A stretch of 64,000 bases of DNA from Actinacidiphila yeochonensis CN732 (GCF_000745345.1 NZ_JQNR01000005.1:1178001-1242000), one strand, 5' to 3'. Numbered from the stretch's first letter, positions 35,451 through 46,804 are shown. Notes: generated by a model from the sequence alone, not told the origin. A program made the numbers and translations.

Positions 35451-35590
35451 GGCGGAAGGCTAGGGCGCACGGCTACCCGGACCCCGCCGCCCGGCGGCGA
35501 CGGGCCGGCGGTTTCGCCCAGGTGGTCGGGGTGTCCCGGGCTTGGAGGAGTCCTTTGGAGTCCGTCTGAGTCCGTCTGGGTTCTTTGGAG

Positions 35591-35815
35591 TCAGCCCGTC
35601 TTCGCGGCGGCGCCGCGCACCTCCAGGCCGTCCAGGAGCTCGGCGGTGGCGGCGGCGACCGCTGCCACGGCCGCGTCGAACACCTCGCGGTTGTGGGCGG
35701 CGGGGGCGCGGAAGCCGGAGATCTTCCGCACGTACTGGAGCGCGGCGGCCTGGACGTCCTCGTCGTGGACCTCGGGCGTCATCGGGGGGCGGAGCGTCTT
35801 GATGCTTCGGCACAT
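35591..35815 (-). CDS. DUF2277 protein
   Basis: A 74-residue protein with the DUF2277 hallmark start MCRSIKTLRPP and the helix EDVQAAALQYVRKISGFRAP. No function is known for the family. The ATG at 35815 is fixed by the family start; upstream the frame stays open without similarity. The 140-bp gap below it carries GGAGTCCGTCTGAGTCCGTC-type short repeats (35551-35592). Confidence 0.85.
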   Translation of the reverse strand: MCRSIKTLRPPMTPEVHDEDVQAAALQYVRKISGFRAPAAHNREVFDAAVAAVAAATAELLDGLEVRGAAAKTG

Positions 35816-35894
35816 GCCTCCAGTGTCGCGCGGGACACGCGGGCCGTGCGGCGCTCTTGGCGCGAAGGGGCCGTGGTGCTTCAATGCTGTGTGG

Positions 35895-35917
35895 TGGTTA
35901 GGAAGCTTTCCTAACCA
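35895..35917. promoter_or_regulatory. CsnR-type operator of the chitosanase gene
   Basis: Arms TGGTTAGGAA and TTCCTAACCA surround GCT, giving a 23-bp interrupted palindrome 115 bp before csnA. Its centre, AGGAAGCTTTCCT, fits the AGGAAA-(G/C)-TTTCCT box bound by the ROK-family repressor CsnR at Streptomyces chitosanase genes. Induction by chitosan oligosaccharides is inferred. Confidence 0.85.
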
Positions 35918-36031
35918 ACGTGCTGGCGTCCGCTCACCACCGGATCACCCGACAGCACCCCGCCACGCACCCAGCCACCGACCCATGGCCGCGGCCCCGT
36001 ACCCCGGGACCGGCCGGAAACGGAGACGCCC

Positions 36032-36895
36032 GTGCACACCTCCCCCCACCCCGCCGCCTCCGCCGCCGCGCGGACGACCCGGGTCCGCCGCAGGACCGCC
36101 CTCGGCCTGGCCGTCGCTGTGCTGGCCGGCGGCGCCTCCCTCGCGCTGGCCGGACCCTCCGGCGCCGCCACCGCCCCCGCCGGGCTGGACGACCCGCACA
36201 AGAAGGAGATGGCGATGGAGCTGGTCTCCTCCGCCGAGAACTCCACCCTCGACTGGACGTCGCAGTACAAGTACATCGAGGACATCGGCGACGGCCGCGG
36301 CTACACCGCCGGCATCATCGGGTTCTGCTCCGGCACCGGCGACATGCTCGAACTCGTCCAGCACTACACCGACATGGAGGCCGGCAACCCGCTGGCGAAG
36401 TACCTCCCGGCGCTGGAGAAGGTCAACGGCACCGACTCGCACTCCGGCCTCGGCTCGGCCTTCGTCAGCGCCTGGAAGACCGCGGCCAAGGACACCGTCT
36501 TCCAGCAGGCCCAGGACGACGAGCGCGACGACGTGTACTTCAACCCGGCCGTGGACCAGGCCAAGGCGGACGGCCTCGGCACCCTCGGCCAGTTCATCTA
36601 CTACGACGCCATGGTCATGCACGGCCCGGGCGACGACGCGGTGAGCTTCGGCGGGATCCGCAAGACCGCGATGAAGAAGGCGAAGACGCCCGCGCAGGGC
36701 GGCGGCGAGACGGCCTACCTGAACGCCTACCTCGACGCGCGCAAGGCCGCGATGCTCACCGAGGCCGCACACGACGACACCAGCCGGGTGGACGACGAGC
36801 AGCGGGTCTTCCTCAACGCCGGCAACCTCAACCTGGACCCGCCGCTGCACTGGAAGACCTACGGCGACTCCTACGAGATCCTCACCCTGCCGTAG
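36032..36895 (+). CDS. csnA: Secreted GH46 chitosanase
   Basis: A 287-residue secreted endo-chitosanase. The Tat-type signal (VRRRTALGLAVAVLAGGAS, cut near ATA-PA) is followed by the GH46 domain GLDDPHKKEMAMELVSSAEN. The catalytic acid Glu69 and base Asp87 (IGDGRG) are 18 residues apart, as Glu22/Asp40 are in the Streptomyces sp. N174 enzyme, which it resembles along its whole length (FCSGTGDMLELVQHYTDMEA, AHDDTSRVDDEQRVFLNAGN). It cleaves chitosan outside the cell. GTG 36032 is used. The CsnR-type box upstream indicates its control. Confidence 0.96.
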   Translation: MHTSPHPAASAAARTTRVRRRTALGLAVAVLAGGASLALAGPSGAATAPAGLDDPHKKEMAMELVSSAENSTLDWTSQYKYIEDIGDGRGYTAGIIGFCSGTGDMLELVQHYTDMEAGNPLAKYLPALEKVNGTDSHSGLGSAFVSAWKTAAKDTVFQQAQDDERDDVYFNPAVDQAKADGLGTLGQFIYYDAMVMHGPGDDAVSFGGIRKTAMKKAKTPAQGGGETAYLNAYLDARKAAMLTEAAHDDTSRVDDEQRVFLNAGNLNLDPPLHWKTYGDSYEILTLP

Positions 36896-36911
36896 CGCCG
36901 GAAGCCGCCTC

Positions 36912-36945
36912 CCCGGGGGTGTGCGGGCGCCTGCGCACCCCCGGG
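36912..36945 (+). terminator. Hairpin terminator after csnA
   Basis: CCCGGGGGTGTGC pairs with GCGCACCCCCGGG with one wobble and an eight-base loop, starting 17 bases after the chitosanase stop. Confidence 0.75.
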
Positions 36946-36987
36946 CTCTTCCGAACTCCGTGTCCCCGCAAGGGAATCACCGTGTAC

Positions 36988-37001
36988 TGGAGTGGACTCC
37001 A
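36988..37001. promoter_or_regulatory. TGGAGTGGACTCCA palindrome upstream of aldo/keto reductase
   Basis: TGGAGT-GG-ACTCCA is an inverted repeat ending 17 bases before the ATG of the reductase gene; CACCG (36978) and CGGTG (37002) add an outer imperfect pair. It resembles MerR-type operators, but no MerR gene is adjacent. Confidence 0.5.
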
Positions 37002-37018
37002 CGGTGTTTGCTGCCGTC

Positions 37019-38029
37019 ATGGAGTACACACAGCTCGGCCGGACCGGGCTCAGGGTCGGCCGTCTCGTCCTGGGCACGATGAACTTCGGCGGCGCGACGA
37101 GCGCCCAGGACAGCCGTGCCCTGATGGAGACCGCGCTCGGCGCGGGCGTCAACCTCTTCGACACCGCCGACATCTACGGCTCCGACGACCGCAAGGGCCT
37201 CACCGAGGAGATCCTCGGCGACTGGTTCGCCCAGGGCGGTGGCCGCCGGGACAGGGTGGTGCTGGCCACGAAGGTCTACGGCCACGCCGTCAACGACGGC
37301 CGCGAGTGGCACGATCCCGGCTGGCCCAACGACGACCGGCTGTCCGCCCGGCACATCCGGCAGGCCGCGGAGGCGAGCCTGCGGCGGCTGCGCACCGACC
37401 ACATCGACGTCTACCAGTTCCACCACGTGGACCGGAACACGCCGTGGGAGGAGATCTGGCAGGCCGTCGACGTCCTGGTCCAGCAGGGCAAGATCCTCTA
37501 CGCCGGCTCCAGCAACTTCGCCGGCTGGCACATCGCGCGGGCCAACGAGGCCGCCGCCCGGCGCGGTTCGCTCGGCCTGGTCAGCGAGCAGTGCCTCTAC
37601 AACCTCTTCGAGCGGCGGGCCGAGGCCGACGTGATCCCGGCCGCGCAGGCGTACGGCCTCGGCGTCATCCCGTGGTCGCCGCTGCACCAGGGGCTGCTGG
37701 GCGGCGCGCTGCGCAAGGAGCGCGAGGGCGGCGGCCTGCGCACCTCCGGCGGCCGGGCCGGGCGCGGCCTGGCCGACCCGGCCGTACGGGCGCGGATCGA
37801 GGCGTACGAGAAGCTGTGCGCCGACCACGGGCTGGACCCGGCCGAGGTGGGCCTGGCGTGGCTGCTGACCCGGCCAGGCGTGACCGGCCCGATCGTCGGC
37901 CCGCGTACGGCGGGGCAGCTGGAGTCGGCGCTGCGGGCGGCGGAGCTGCGGCTCACGCCGGAGTTCCTGGCCGCGCTCGACGGGATCTTCCCCGGCCCGG
38001 GGCCTGCCCCGGAGTCGTTCGCCTGGTAG
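37019..38029 (+). CDS. Aldo/keto reductase
   Basis: A 336-residue NADP-dependent aldo/keto reductase. The (beta/alpha)8 barrel shows LGRTGLRVGRLVLGTMNFGG, LFDTADIYG with catalytic Asp and Tyr, VVLATKVYG with Lys, and YQFHHVDRN with His. The cofactor end is GVTGPIVGPRTAGQLESAL. The insertion GLRTSGGRAGRGLADPAVRA is typical of the larger subgroup. Substrate unknown. Expression may be governed by the palindrome directly upstream. Confidence 0.9.
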   Translation: MEYTQLGRTGLRVGRLVLGTMNFGGATSAQDSRALMETALGAGVNLFDTADIYGSDDRKGLTEEILGDWFAQGGGRRDRVVLATKVYGHAVNDGREWHDPGWPNDDRLSARHIRQAAEASLRRLRTDHIDVYQFHHVDRNTPWEEIWQAVDVLVQQGKILYAGSSNFAGWHIARANEAAARRGSLGLVSEQCLYNLFERRAEADVIPAAQAYGLGVIPWSPLHQGLLGGALRKEREGGGLRTSGGRAGRGLADPAVRARIEAYEKLCADHGLDPAEVGLAWLLTRPGVTGPIVGPRTAGQLESALRAAELRLTPEFLAALDGIFPGPGPAPESFAW

Positions 38030-38136
38030 CGGCGCCGTGCGGACCGCCTCCGCCGGCCCGGCGGGGACGGGTGGGGGCTCCGAGGCGCCTCAACGGGCGC
38101 CCCGGAGCCCTCCGCCCCGTTCCGTCAGGGCCGGGT

Positions 38137-38832
38137 TCAGCTCGCCGTGGGGCTGGAGCTGGGGCGCTGCGGCAGCAGGACCTTGCAGGTCGCGTACGCC
38201 TTGGCGTACTTGGGGTCGGAGGTGTTGAACGCCCCGGGGCCGCTGCCACCGTGACCGCCGGCGCCGGGAGGGGCCGTCGCGGTGGGCACCGTGACGCCGT
38301 GGTCCTTGAGGCAGCTGGTGAACGCCTGGAAAGCGCTGCTGTTCATGCCGCCGCCCTGGCCGCCCGGGCCGCCGCGGCCGCTGAACGAGGGCCGCTTGGA
38401 CGCGCACGCCTGCAGCGCCTGCTGGGTCTTGGGGTCGGCGGAGGCGCCGCCCATGCCGGGGAAGCCCCCGCCCCCGAAGCCGCCGCCGTAGCCCCCGCCG
38501 TAGCCGCCGCTGGGCCGGCCGCTCGGCGCCCCGCTCGGACGTCCGCTGGGCCGGGTGCCGCCCGAGGGGCGGTTGAACGTCGGCAGGTTCACGCCGTGCT
38601 GCGAGAGGCACTCCCGGTAGGCGTCCATCGCCTGCCCGTTCGCGCCCCCGCCGGCGGCCGCGCCGGAAGCGGAGGCACTGGCCGAAGTGGTGGAGCCGGC
38701 GGTGTCCTTGCCGCTGCTGGAGGAGCCCGAGCAGGCGGCCAGCGCCATCGCCCCGGCGGCGAACACGGCGACGCACGCTCCGGCGCGCACCGCGGCGCGC
38801 CCGGCGACGGGCCGGCGGGTGGTCGTGGTCAT
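38137..38832 (-). CDS. Lipoprotein with repeated Cys-Leu-HG motifs, next to MacAB locus
   Basis: A 231-residue lipoprotein: signal RAGACVAVFAAGAMALAAC with a clear lipobox. A Ser/Ala linker leads to a first unit AYRECLSQHGVNLPTFNRP, a Gly/Tyr/Pro-rich repeat region (GGYGGGYGGGFGGGGFPG) and a second unit AFTSCLKDHGVTVPTA, then YATCKVLLPQRP. Each unit carries one Cys, so a disulphide-linked fold is possible. I cannot name a family with known function. It is divergent from macA, as similar proteins are in other Streptomyces. A sensor or substrate-capturing role with the efflux pump is inferred only from place. Confidence 0.75.
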   Translation of the reverse strand: MTTTTRRPVAGRAAVRAGACVAVFAAGAMALAACSGSSSSGKDTAGSTTSASASASGAAAGGGANGQAMDAYRECLSQHGVNLPTFNRPSGGTRPSGRPSGAPSGRPSGGYGGGYGGGFGGGGFPGMGGASADPKTQQALQACASKRPSFSGRGGPGGQGGGMNSSAFQAFTSCLKDHGVTVPTATAPPGAGGHGGSGPGAFNTSDPKYAKAYATCKVLLPQRPSSSPTAS

Positions 38833-39141
38833 GTCCGGGTCTCCTCGCTTCCACAGGATCGGTCGGCCGGTTGTGCCGCCCGCGCGCACGCGCGGCGGAA
38901 CGGTGCCCGCGGACGACCCCCGAACTGAACCGCACCGAGGTGGGGGATGCCGGGGACCTGCCTGTGAGTTCCCGGGGAACGTGTCGTCCCACCCGCCCCA
39001 GGAGTATCCACGGGTGGGGTGCTATGGGGGGTTTGGAGGCTTTCGCCGGTCGGGGTGGCGGCTCGGGACGGCCCGCCGCTCCCAGTCAACTCCCAGGTGG
39101 CTCCCAGTGCTTCAAAGGCGGGGCGGTCCAGGATGCGCGCC
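38833..39141. other. 309-bp divergent promoter region, lipoprotein / macA
   Basis: No gene is seen. Bases 38988-39018 hold an 8-bp inverted repeat (CCCACCCG ... CGGGTGGG, 15-base loop). Three CTCCCAG direct repeats about 13-14 bp apart lie at 39078-39104, shortly before macA. These would suit the response regulator encoded at 43703. Confidence 0.45.
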
Positions 39142-40493
39142 ATGAAGGTGCTTCCACGGCGGCGCAGGGCCGTCCTGATCAACTCGGTGCTCGGCGTGGT
39201 GGTCCTGGCCGGCGCCGGCGGCGCCTGGGCGGCGGTGCACAACGGAGGCGGCAGTTCGGCCGCCTCCACCAGTGCCCGGACCGCGACCGTGACCAGCGGA
39301 ACCGTGACGGCGACAGTCTCCGGCTCCGGCACGCTCTCCTCTCCCAGTGACGCCGGTGTGGACTTCACCACCGGCGGCACCCTCACCGAGGTCGACGTCA
39401 AACCCGGCGACAAGGTGAAGAAGGGCCAGGTCCTCGCGAAGGTCGACACCACCGCTTCCGACGAGACGCTCCAGCAGGACGAGGAGCAGCTGACGGCCGC
39501 GCAGGCCAGTCTGACGAAGGTCGAGGAGGGCGAGTCCACCTCGACCCAGTCCTCGGGTTCCAACGGTTCCAACGGCTCCAACGGAGGCGGTCAGGGCGCG
39601 GTCGTGACGCCCACCCCGACGCCGACCGTCGATCCCGCCCAGCTCGCCTCCGCGCAGGCCCAGGTGACGCAGGCGCAGAACGCCGTCGACAGCGCCCAGC
39701 GCGCGGTCGACGGCTGCGTGCTGAAGGCGCCGGCTGACGGCACGGTGGCGTCCGTTGCGGGCGCCAAGGGCGACACGGTCTCCGGCACCGGCGGCTCGTC
39801 CTCGGGCTCCGGCTCGGGCGGCTCGTCCGGCTCGTCCGGCTCGTCGTCCTCGTCGTCGTCCTCTTCTTCTTCGAGTTCGACGCCCAGCGGCTTCGTCGTC
39901 CTGACCAACCCGTCGGGCATGCAGGTCAAGGCGAACTTCTCCGAGGCCGACTCGCTGAAGATCAAGGCCGGCCAGGCCGCCACGGTCACGCTGAACGCCG
40001 AGTCCGGCACGGTCCTCCAGGCGAAGGTGCTCTCCATCAGCTCGCTGCCGGTGAGCAGCGGCTCCAGCGGTGGCGGCTCCAGCAGCAGCGCCGTGCAGTA
40101 CGCGGCCGTCCTCGGCATCACCGACGACACCTCGAACCTGCGCACCGGCCTGAGCGCCAGCATCCAGGTGACCACCGGTGAGGCGCAGAACGCGCTGAGC
40201 GTGCCGACGGCCGCGGTCTCCGGCACCGGCTCCAACCGCACGGTGCTGGTCGTCAACGCCGACGGCTCGACCACCCGTACGGCGGTCACCGTCGGCGTCG
40301 AGGGCGACAGCACCGACCAGATCACCAGCGGTCTGAAGGCCGGCCAGCAGGTGCAGATCCCGCAGGTGGCGTCCTCCAGCAACGGCGGCTTCCCGAGCGG
40401 CGCGTTCCCCGGCGGGTTCGGGGCGGGCGGCGCGAGCCGCTTCGGCGGCGCCGGTGCCGGCGGCTTCGGCGGCGGCCGCGGGGGTGCCCGCTG

Positions 40494-40494
<1 letters not shown>
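39142..40494 (+). CDS. MacA-like periplasmic adaptor (HlyD/RND-type)
   Basis: A 450-residue adaptor. A basic start and one anchor helix (about 12-32) lead to a split biotinyl-lipoyl domain (GTLTEVDVKPGDKVKKGQVL; later VLKAPADGTVASVAGAKGDT) around a helical hairpin (EEQLTAAQASLTKVEE; ASAQAQVTQAQNAVDSAQRA). The lipoyl domain is interrupted by a Ser/Gly stretch of about 40 residues. Barrel and MP domains follow (VQYAAVLGITDDTSNLRTGL). The Gly/Phe-rich end is unusual. It couples the ATPase-permease to export. ATG 39142 has AGGA at eight bases. The stop shares a base with the next start (TGATG). Confidence 0.88.
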
Positions 40495-42659
<2,165 letters not shown>

Positions 42660-42768
42660 GGACGCCGGCGCCGGGCCCCCTGCGGCCCGGCGCCCCCGGG
42701 GCCTGCGGCGTGCAGCCGGCAGCCCACACCAGACACAGGCATGACACGTAAGCGAGGGAGAAGCCGAG

Positions 42769-43611
42769 ATGGCGCGACGCCGCACCGAGCTCGACCGGGC
42801 TGCCGCCGGAAAGCGGCTGCCCGCACCCGCCAGCCCGCAGGGCGGCGCGATCGAGATCCTGGACAGCGACACCGGCGTGCTGGAGGTGGCCACGGCGGAC
42901 ACCGCCCGGCTGCCGGTCACCACCCCCGGGGCCGGGCCCTACGAACTGGCCGGCGAGCGGCCCGAGGACATCCTCGCGGAGCCGCCGGACGCCCGGGACG
43001 TCTCCGCGGAGCTGGCCGCGCCGCCGCGCCGCAAGCTGCCGTGGCTGACGCTGGTGCTGTCGGCGTGCGTGGTGGCCGCGGCCGCCTTCTCCGGCGGCGC
43101 GCTGGTGGAGAAGCACCAGCTCAACGGCGGCTCCGGGCGGACGGCGGCGTTCGGCGCCGCGGGCGCGTCCCGCACGGGTGCGGGCAGCCGTACCGGCGCG
43201 GGCGGCTTCGGCGGGTTCGGCGGCGCCGGCGCGACCGCGGGCGGCTCGCAGGGGACGGGCGGAGCGGCCGGGGCCGCGGGTGCGCTGACCATCGGCACCG
43301 TCAAGCTGGTCGACGGCGACACCGTCTACGTCACCGACGCCCAGGGCGACATCGTCAAGGTCACCACCGGCAGTTCCACGAAGGTCAGCGAGACCAAGAC
43401 CGGCAAGGTGTCCGACCTCAAGGCCGGGCAGACGGTCACCGTCCTCGGCACGAAGGACTCCGACGGCAACGTGAAGGCGACCACCGTCACCCAGGGCGGC
43501 TCGACCGGCTTCGGCGGGTTCGGCGGCGGCTTCGGCGGCGGGTTCGGCGGCGGTTCCGGTGCCGGCGGCACCGCGACGGCGGGCGGTTCCGGCTCGGGTT
43601 CGGGTAGCTGA
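42769..43611 (+). CDS. Membrane-anchored DUF5666-type protein
   Basis: A 280-residue protein with an ~85-residue cytosolic N-part, one membrane helix (about 90-110; LPWLTLVLSACVVAAAAFSG) and an extracellular part. That part has Gly-rich flanks (GGFGGFGGAG; GGFGGGFGGGFGGGSG) around an OB-like DUF5666 domain (IGTVKLVDGDTVYVTDAQGD, VSDLKAGQTVTVLGTKDSDG). DUF5666 proteins are common in such actinobacterial efflux loci with unknown role. A GGGAG ribosome site precedes ATG 42769. It lies between macB and the two-component genes. Confidence 0.8.
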   Translation: MARRRTELDRAAAGKRLPAPASPQGGAIEILDSDTGVLEVATADTARLPVTTPGAGPYELAGERPEDILAEPPDARDVSAELAAPPRRKLPWLTLVLSACVVAAAAFSGGALVEKHQLNGGSGRTAAFGAAGASRTGAGSRTGAGGFGGFGGAGATAGGSQGTGGAAGAAGALTIGTVKLVDGDTVYVTDAQGDIVKVTTGSSTKVSETKTGKVSDLKAGQTVTVLGTKDSDGNVKATTVTQGGSTGFGGFGGGFGGGFGGGSGAGGTATAGGSGSGSGS

Positions 43612-43702
43612 CATCCTCTTCACAGCTACGCCGCGTACGGTGCGGCCACCGGTCGGCACCCCCGCCGACCGGGCCGCATCCGACGACGGCCGGGAGGAGC
43701 GC

Positions 43703-44443
43703 GTGGAAGCACCCGAGGCCAGCCTGCTGGTCGTCGACGACGAACCGAACATCAGGGAGCTGCTGTCCGCCTCCCTGCGCTTCGTCGGCTTCAAGGTGGC
43801 CTCGGCCGCGTCCGGCGCGGACGCGCTGGCCGCCGTCGCCCGGGAACGGCCCGACCTGGTCGTCCTGGACGTGATGCTGCCCGACATGGACGGCTTCACC
43901 GTGGTGCGGCGGCTGCGCGAGGAGTCCGGGCCGCACCCGCGGAGCGGCGGCGCCGACCGGCTGCCGGTCCTCTTCCTCACCGCCAAGGACGGGGTGGACG
44001 ACAAGATCAGCGGGCTGACGGCCGGCGGCGACGACTACGTCACCAAGCCGTTCAGCCTGGAGGAGCTGATCGCCCGCATCCGGGCGATCCTGCGCCGCAC
44101 CGGCGGCCCCACCGACGACGGCCGACTGGTGGCGGGCGACCTCGAACTCGACCCGGTCGGCCACCAGGTGCTGCGCGGCGGCCGGCCCGTGTCGCTGTCG
44201 CCGACCGAGTTCAAGCTGCTCGCCTACCTGATGGCCAACGCCGACCGGGTCGTCTCCAAGCTCCAGATCCTCGACCACGTGTGGGCGTACGACTTCGGCG
44301 GCGACCTGAGCATCGTCGAGTCGTACATCTCCTACGTGCGGCGCAAGGTGGACTCCGGCGCGGACGGCGCGCCCAAGCTGATCCACACCGTGCGGGGCGT
44401 CGGCTACGTGCTGCGCCGCCCGCCGCTGCCGCCGCAGGGCTGA
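43703..44443 (+). CDS. OmpR/PhoB-family response regulator
   Basis: A 246-residue regulator. The receiver domain has the acidic pair VDDEP, phospho-acceptor Asp56 (VVLDVMLPDMDG), Thr in LFLTAK and Lys in YVTKPFSLEEL. The winged-helix output domain is FKLLAYLMANADRVVSKLQI through SYVRRKVDSGADGAPKLIHT to GVGYVLR. GTG 43703 has GGGAGGAG upstream. Its stop is three bases before the kinase gene, so they are co-translated. It probably controls the MacAB locus upstream. Confidence 0.94.
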   Translation: MEAPEASLLVVDDEPNIRELLSASLRFVGFKVASAASGADALAAVARERPDLVVLDVMLPDMDGFTVVRRLREESGPHPRSGGADRLPVLFLTAKDGVDDKISGLTAGGDDYVTKPFSLEELIARIRAILRRTGGPTDDGRLVAGDLELDPVGHQVLRGGRPVSLSPTEFKLLAYLMANADRVVSKLQILDHVWAYDFGGDLSIVESYISYVRRKVDSGADGAPKLIHTVRGVGYVLRRPPLPPQG

Positions 44444-44446
44444 GCC

Positions 44447-46495
44447 GTGGCCGCACCCCCGCCGCCGGCCGGGCCCGGCCCGGATTCCGCGAACGGCTCC
44501 TTCGGGCCGGGCGGTTCGGTCGGGCCGTACGGTGCCGCTTCGGCGGACGGTGCCGGCGGGCCGCGCCCGGACGAGGCGGGCGTGCCCCGGGCGCGGCAGG
44601 CGCCGCCGTCGGCCGCGCCCGGGGTGCCCTCGGCCGTGCCGCCCGGGTCCGGGTCCGGGTTCGGGTCGCGCGGGGACGCGCGCGATGGTGTCCGGCGGGC
44701 GGTGCGGCGGGTGGCGGTGCGGCGGCTGGCGGGCTTCCGCTGGTCGGCGGTGCCGCTGCGGTCCCGGCTGGTGCTGCTGTCGCTGGTGCTGGTGCTGCTC
44801 GGGCTGGCGGTCAGCGACACCGTCGTGCTGGGCTCCGTCCGCGGCCAGCTCGTACAGCGGGTCGACCAGCAACTGGACCGGTACGGCCAGCCGCTGGCCC
44901 GCCGCCTGGGCACCGACGCCCTTCCCGGCCGCCGCGACCTCCCGCCGGGCCCGGGTATCGGCGCGGGCACCGGCGGGGGCCGGACGGGCACCGACACGAC
45001 GAACGGCGACCGGTCGTGGCTGCCCAGCCAGTTCGTGGTGGCCTTCGCCGCCGCCGACGGACGGCTGGCCGAGCAGTTCCGGCAGCCCGTGGCGGCCGGC
45101 GACCCGCAGCCGCTGTGGCCGTCGATGGACGCCGACGAGCTGCGGGCCCGCATGAACCGGCCGTTCGACGTGCCCAGCGACCACGGCGGCGGCAGCTGGC
45201 GGGTGCTGATCGTGCCGGTCACGCAGGAGGCCCCCGGGCACGGCGGCGGCGTTTCGGACGGCTCCGGCGGCACCTCCGACGGCGCGTCGAACGGCCCGTC
45301 CGACGGCGTGTCCGGCGGCGTCCCCGGGGCGGGCGCCGCGGCGGCCGTCGGCGGGGGCGGCGGGCAGGGCGGTACGGGTGGCCCGGCCGGACCCGCGGAC
45401 CCGGGGGCTCCGGGCGGCCCCGGGGGGGTGGACGACGTCCAGGGCCCGGGCGGCGGGGGCGGGGCGGCGCTGCCGGCCGGCGTGGTCGTCGCGTCCTCGC
45501 TGGACGACGTCTCCACCACCACCAGCCGGCTGAGCACGGCGTTCCTGCTGATCGGCGCGGTGGTGGTGGCACTGCTCGGCGTGGCCGGGTGGTTCGCGGT
45601 GCGGGCCGGGCTGCGGCCGCTGCGCCGGATCGAGGAGACCGCCGCGGAGATCGCGGCGGGTCGTCCGCTCTCCCACCGGATGCCGGAGGCGTCCCCCCGG
45701 ACCGAGGTCGGCCGGATGTCCTCGGCGCTCAACGGCATGCTGGCGCAGATCGAGTCCGCGTTCGCCGCCCGCGCGGCCTCCGAGCAGCGGATGCGGCGCT
45801 TCGTCGCGGACGCCAGCCACGAGCTGCGCACCCCGCTGGCCGGCATCCGCGGCTTCGCCGAGCTGTACCGGATGGGCGCGCTCGCCGACGAGGCCGACGT
45901 ACGGCGCACCATGGCCCGGATCGAGAGCGAGGCGGTGCGGCTGGGCGGCCTCGTCGAGGACCTGCTGACACTGGCCCGGATGGACGAGCAGCGCCCGCTC
46001 CAGCTGGCGCCGATGGACCTGCGCACGCTGGCCGTCGACGCGCTGCACGACGTCACGGCGCTCGACCCGGCCCGCGAGGTCACCCTGACCGGCCCGGGCG
46101 GACCGGGCACCCCGCCGGGCCCGGCCCCGGTCGTCGGCGACGAGGCCCGCCTGCGGCAGGTCGTGGCGAACCTCGTCGGCAACGCGGTGGCCCACACGCC
46201 CCCCGGCACCCCGGTCCGCATCGGCGTCGGCACGGCCGACGGCCACGGCGTCCTCGAAGTGGCCGACAGCGGCCCGGGCCTGGCGCCCGAGCAGGCCGCC
46301 CGGGTCTTCGAGCGCTTCTACCGCGTGGACGCCTCCCGCTCCCGCGCCACCGGCGGCGGCGCGGGCCTGGGCCTGTCCATCGTCTCGGCCCTGGTCGCGG
46401 CCCACCACGGCACCGTCGAACTCGCCACCGCCCCCACCAAGGGCTCCACCTTCCGCATCCGCCTCCCCTCGGCCCCCCACGTCGAGAGCGTGTGA
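44447..46495 (+). CDS. Sensor histidine kinase
   Basis: A 682-residue kinase. A Pro/Gly-rich cytosolic N-part of ~100 residues precedes the first helix (107-124). The extracellular domain (125-363) includes a ~90-residue Gly/Ser/Pro-rich insertion (about 262-342). The second helix is 364-386, then HAMP, a HisKA box with His458 (DASHELRTPLAG) and HATPase motifs: N (LRQVVANLVGNAVAHTPPG), G1 (VADSGPGLAPEQ), F (FERFYRVD), G2 (GGGAGLGLSIV). It pairs with the regulator just upstream. The low-complexity insertion makes the sensor domain unusual. Confidence 0.93.
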   Translation: MAAPPPPAGPGPDSANGSFGPGGSVGPYGAASADGAGGPRPDEAGVPRARQAPPSAAPGVPSAVPPGSGSGFGSRGDARDGVRRAVRRVAVRRLAGFRWSAVPLRSRLVLLSLVLVLLGLAVSDTVVLGSVRGQLVQRVDQQLDRYGQPLARRLGTDALPGRRDLPPGPGIGAGTGGGRTGTDTTNGDRSWLPSQFVVAFAAADGRLAEQFRQPVAAGDPQPLWPSMDADELRARMNRPFDVPSDHGGGSWRVLIVPVTQEAPGHGGGVSDGSGGTSDGASNGPSDGVSGGVPGAGAAAAVGGGGGQGGTGGPAGPADPGAPGGPGGVDDVQGPGGGGGAALPAGVVVASSLDDVSTTTSRLSTAFLLIGAVVVALLGVAGWFAVRAGLRPLRRIEETAAEIAAGRPLSHRMPEASPRTEVGRMSSALNGMLAQIESAFAARAASEQRMRRFVADASHELRTPLAGIRGFAELYRMGALADEADVRRTMARIESEAVRLGGLVEDLLTLARMDEQRPLQLAPMDLRTLAVDALHDVTALDPAREVTLTGPGGPGTPPGPAPVVGDEARLRQVVANLVGNAVAHTPPGTPVRIGVGTADGHGVLEVADSGPGLAPEQAARVFERFYRVDASRSRATGGGAGLGLSIVSALVAAHHGTVELATAPTKGSTFRIRLPSAPHVESV

Positions 46496-46804
46496 CCCCC
46501 GAGCCCGGCCGCCCGCCGCGGAGCGTCCGTCAGGCGGCCTGGTCGGGGCGGCCGGTCACCGAATCGGCGGGTGCCCGGCGAGGACGACGGTGTCGTCCCA
46601 CGCACCGACGGGCTTCAGCCGCGCCACGGGGTCGCCAACGCCGGGGCTGCCGCGGGCAGCTCCGGTGTCAGCCCCGACTGCCGGCTCTCAGATGTGGCCC
46701 GATACGAGCGAACGAGGTCGCTACGGCTGCAGAAGTCGCGTTCATGCCACGAACCATGGCGTGATCCCCGGGGCGGACGGCGGCGATCTGCCCTTCGGCC
46801 GCTC
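46496..46804. other. 309-bp convergent gap, no gene seen
   Basis: Lies between the ends of the kinase (plus) and DUF3618 (minus) genes. Bases 46690-46770 are less GC-rich and contain CATGCC-N9-GGCGTG (46743-46763), a short imperfect dyad. I see no protein-like frame. Confidence 0.5.
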
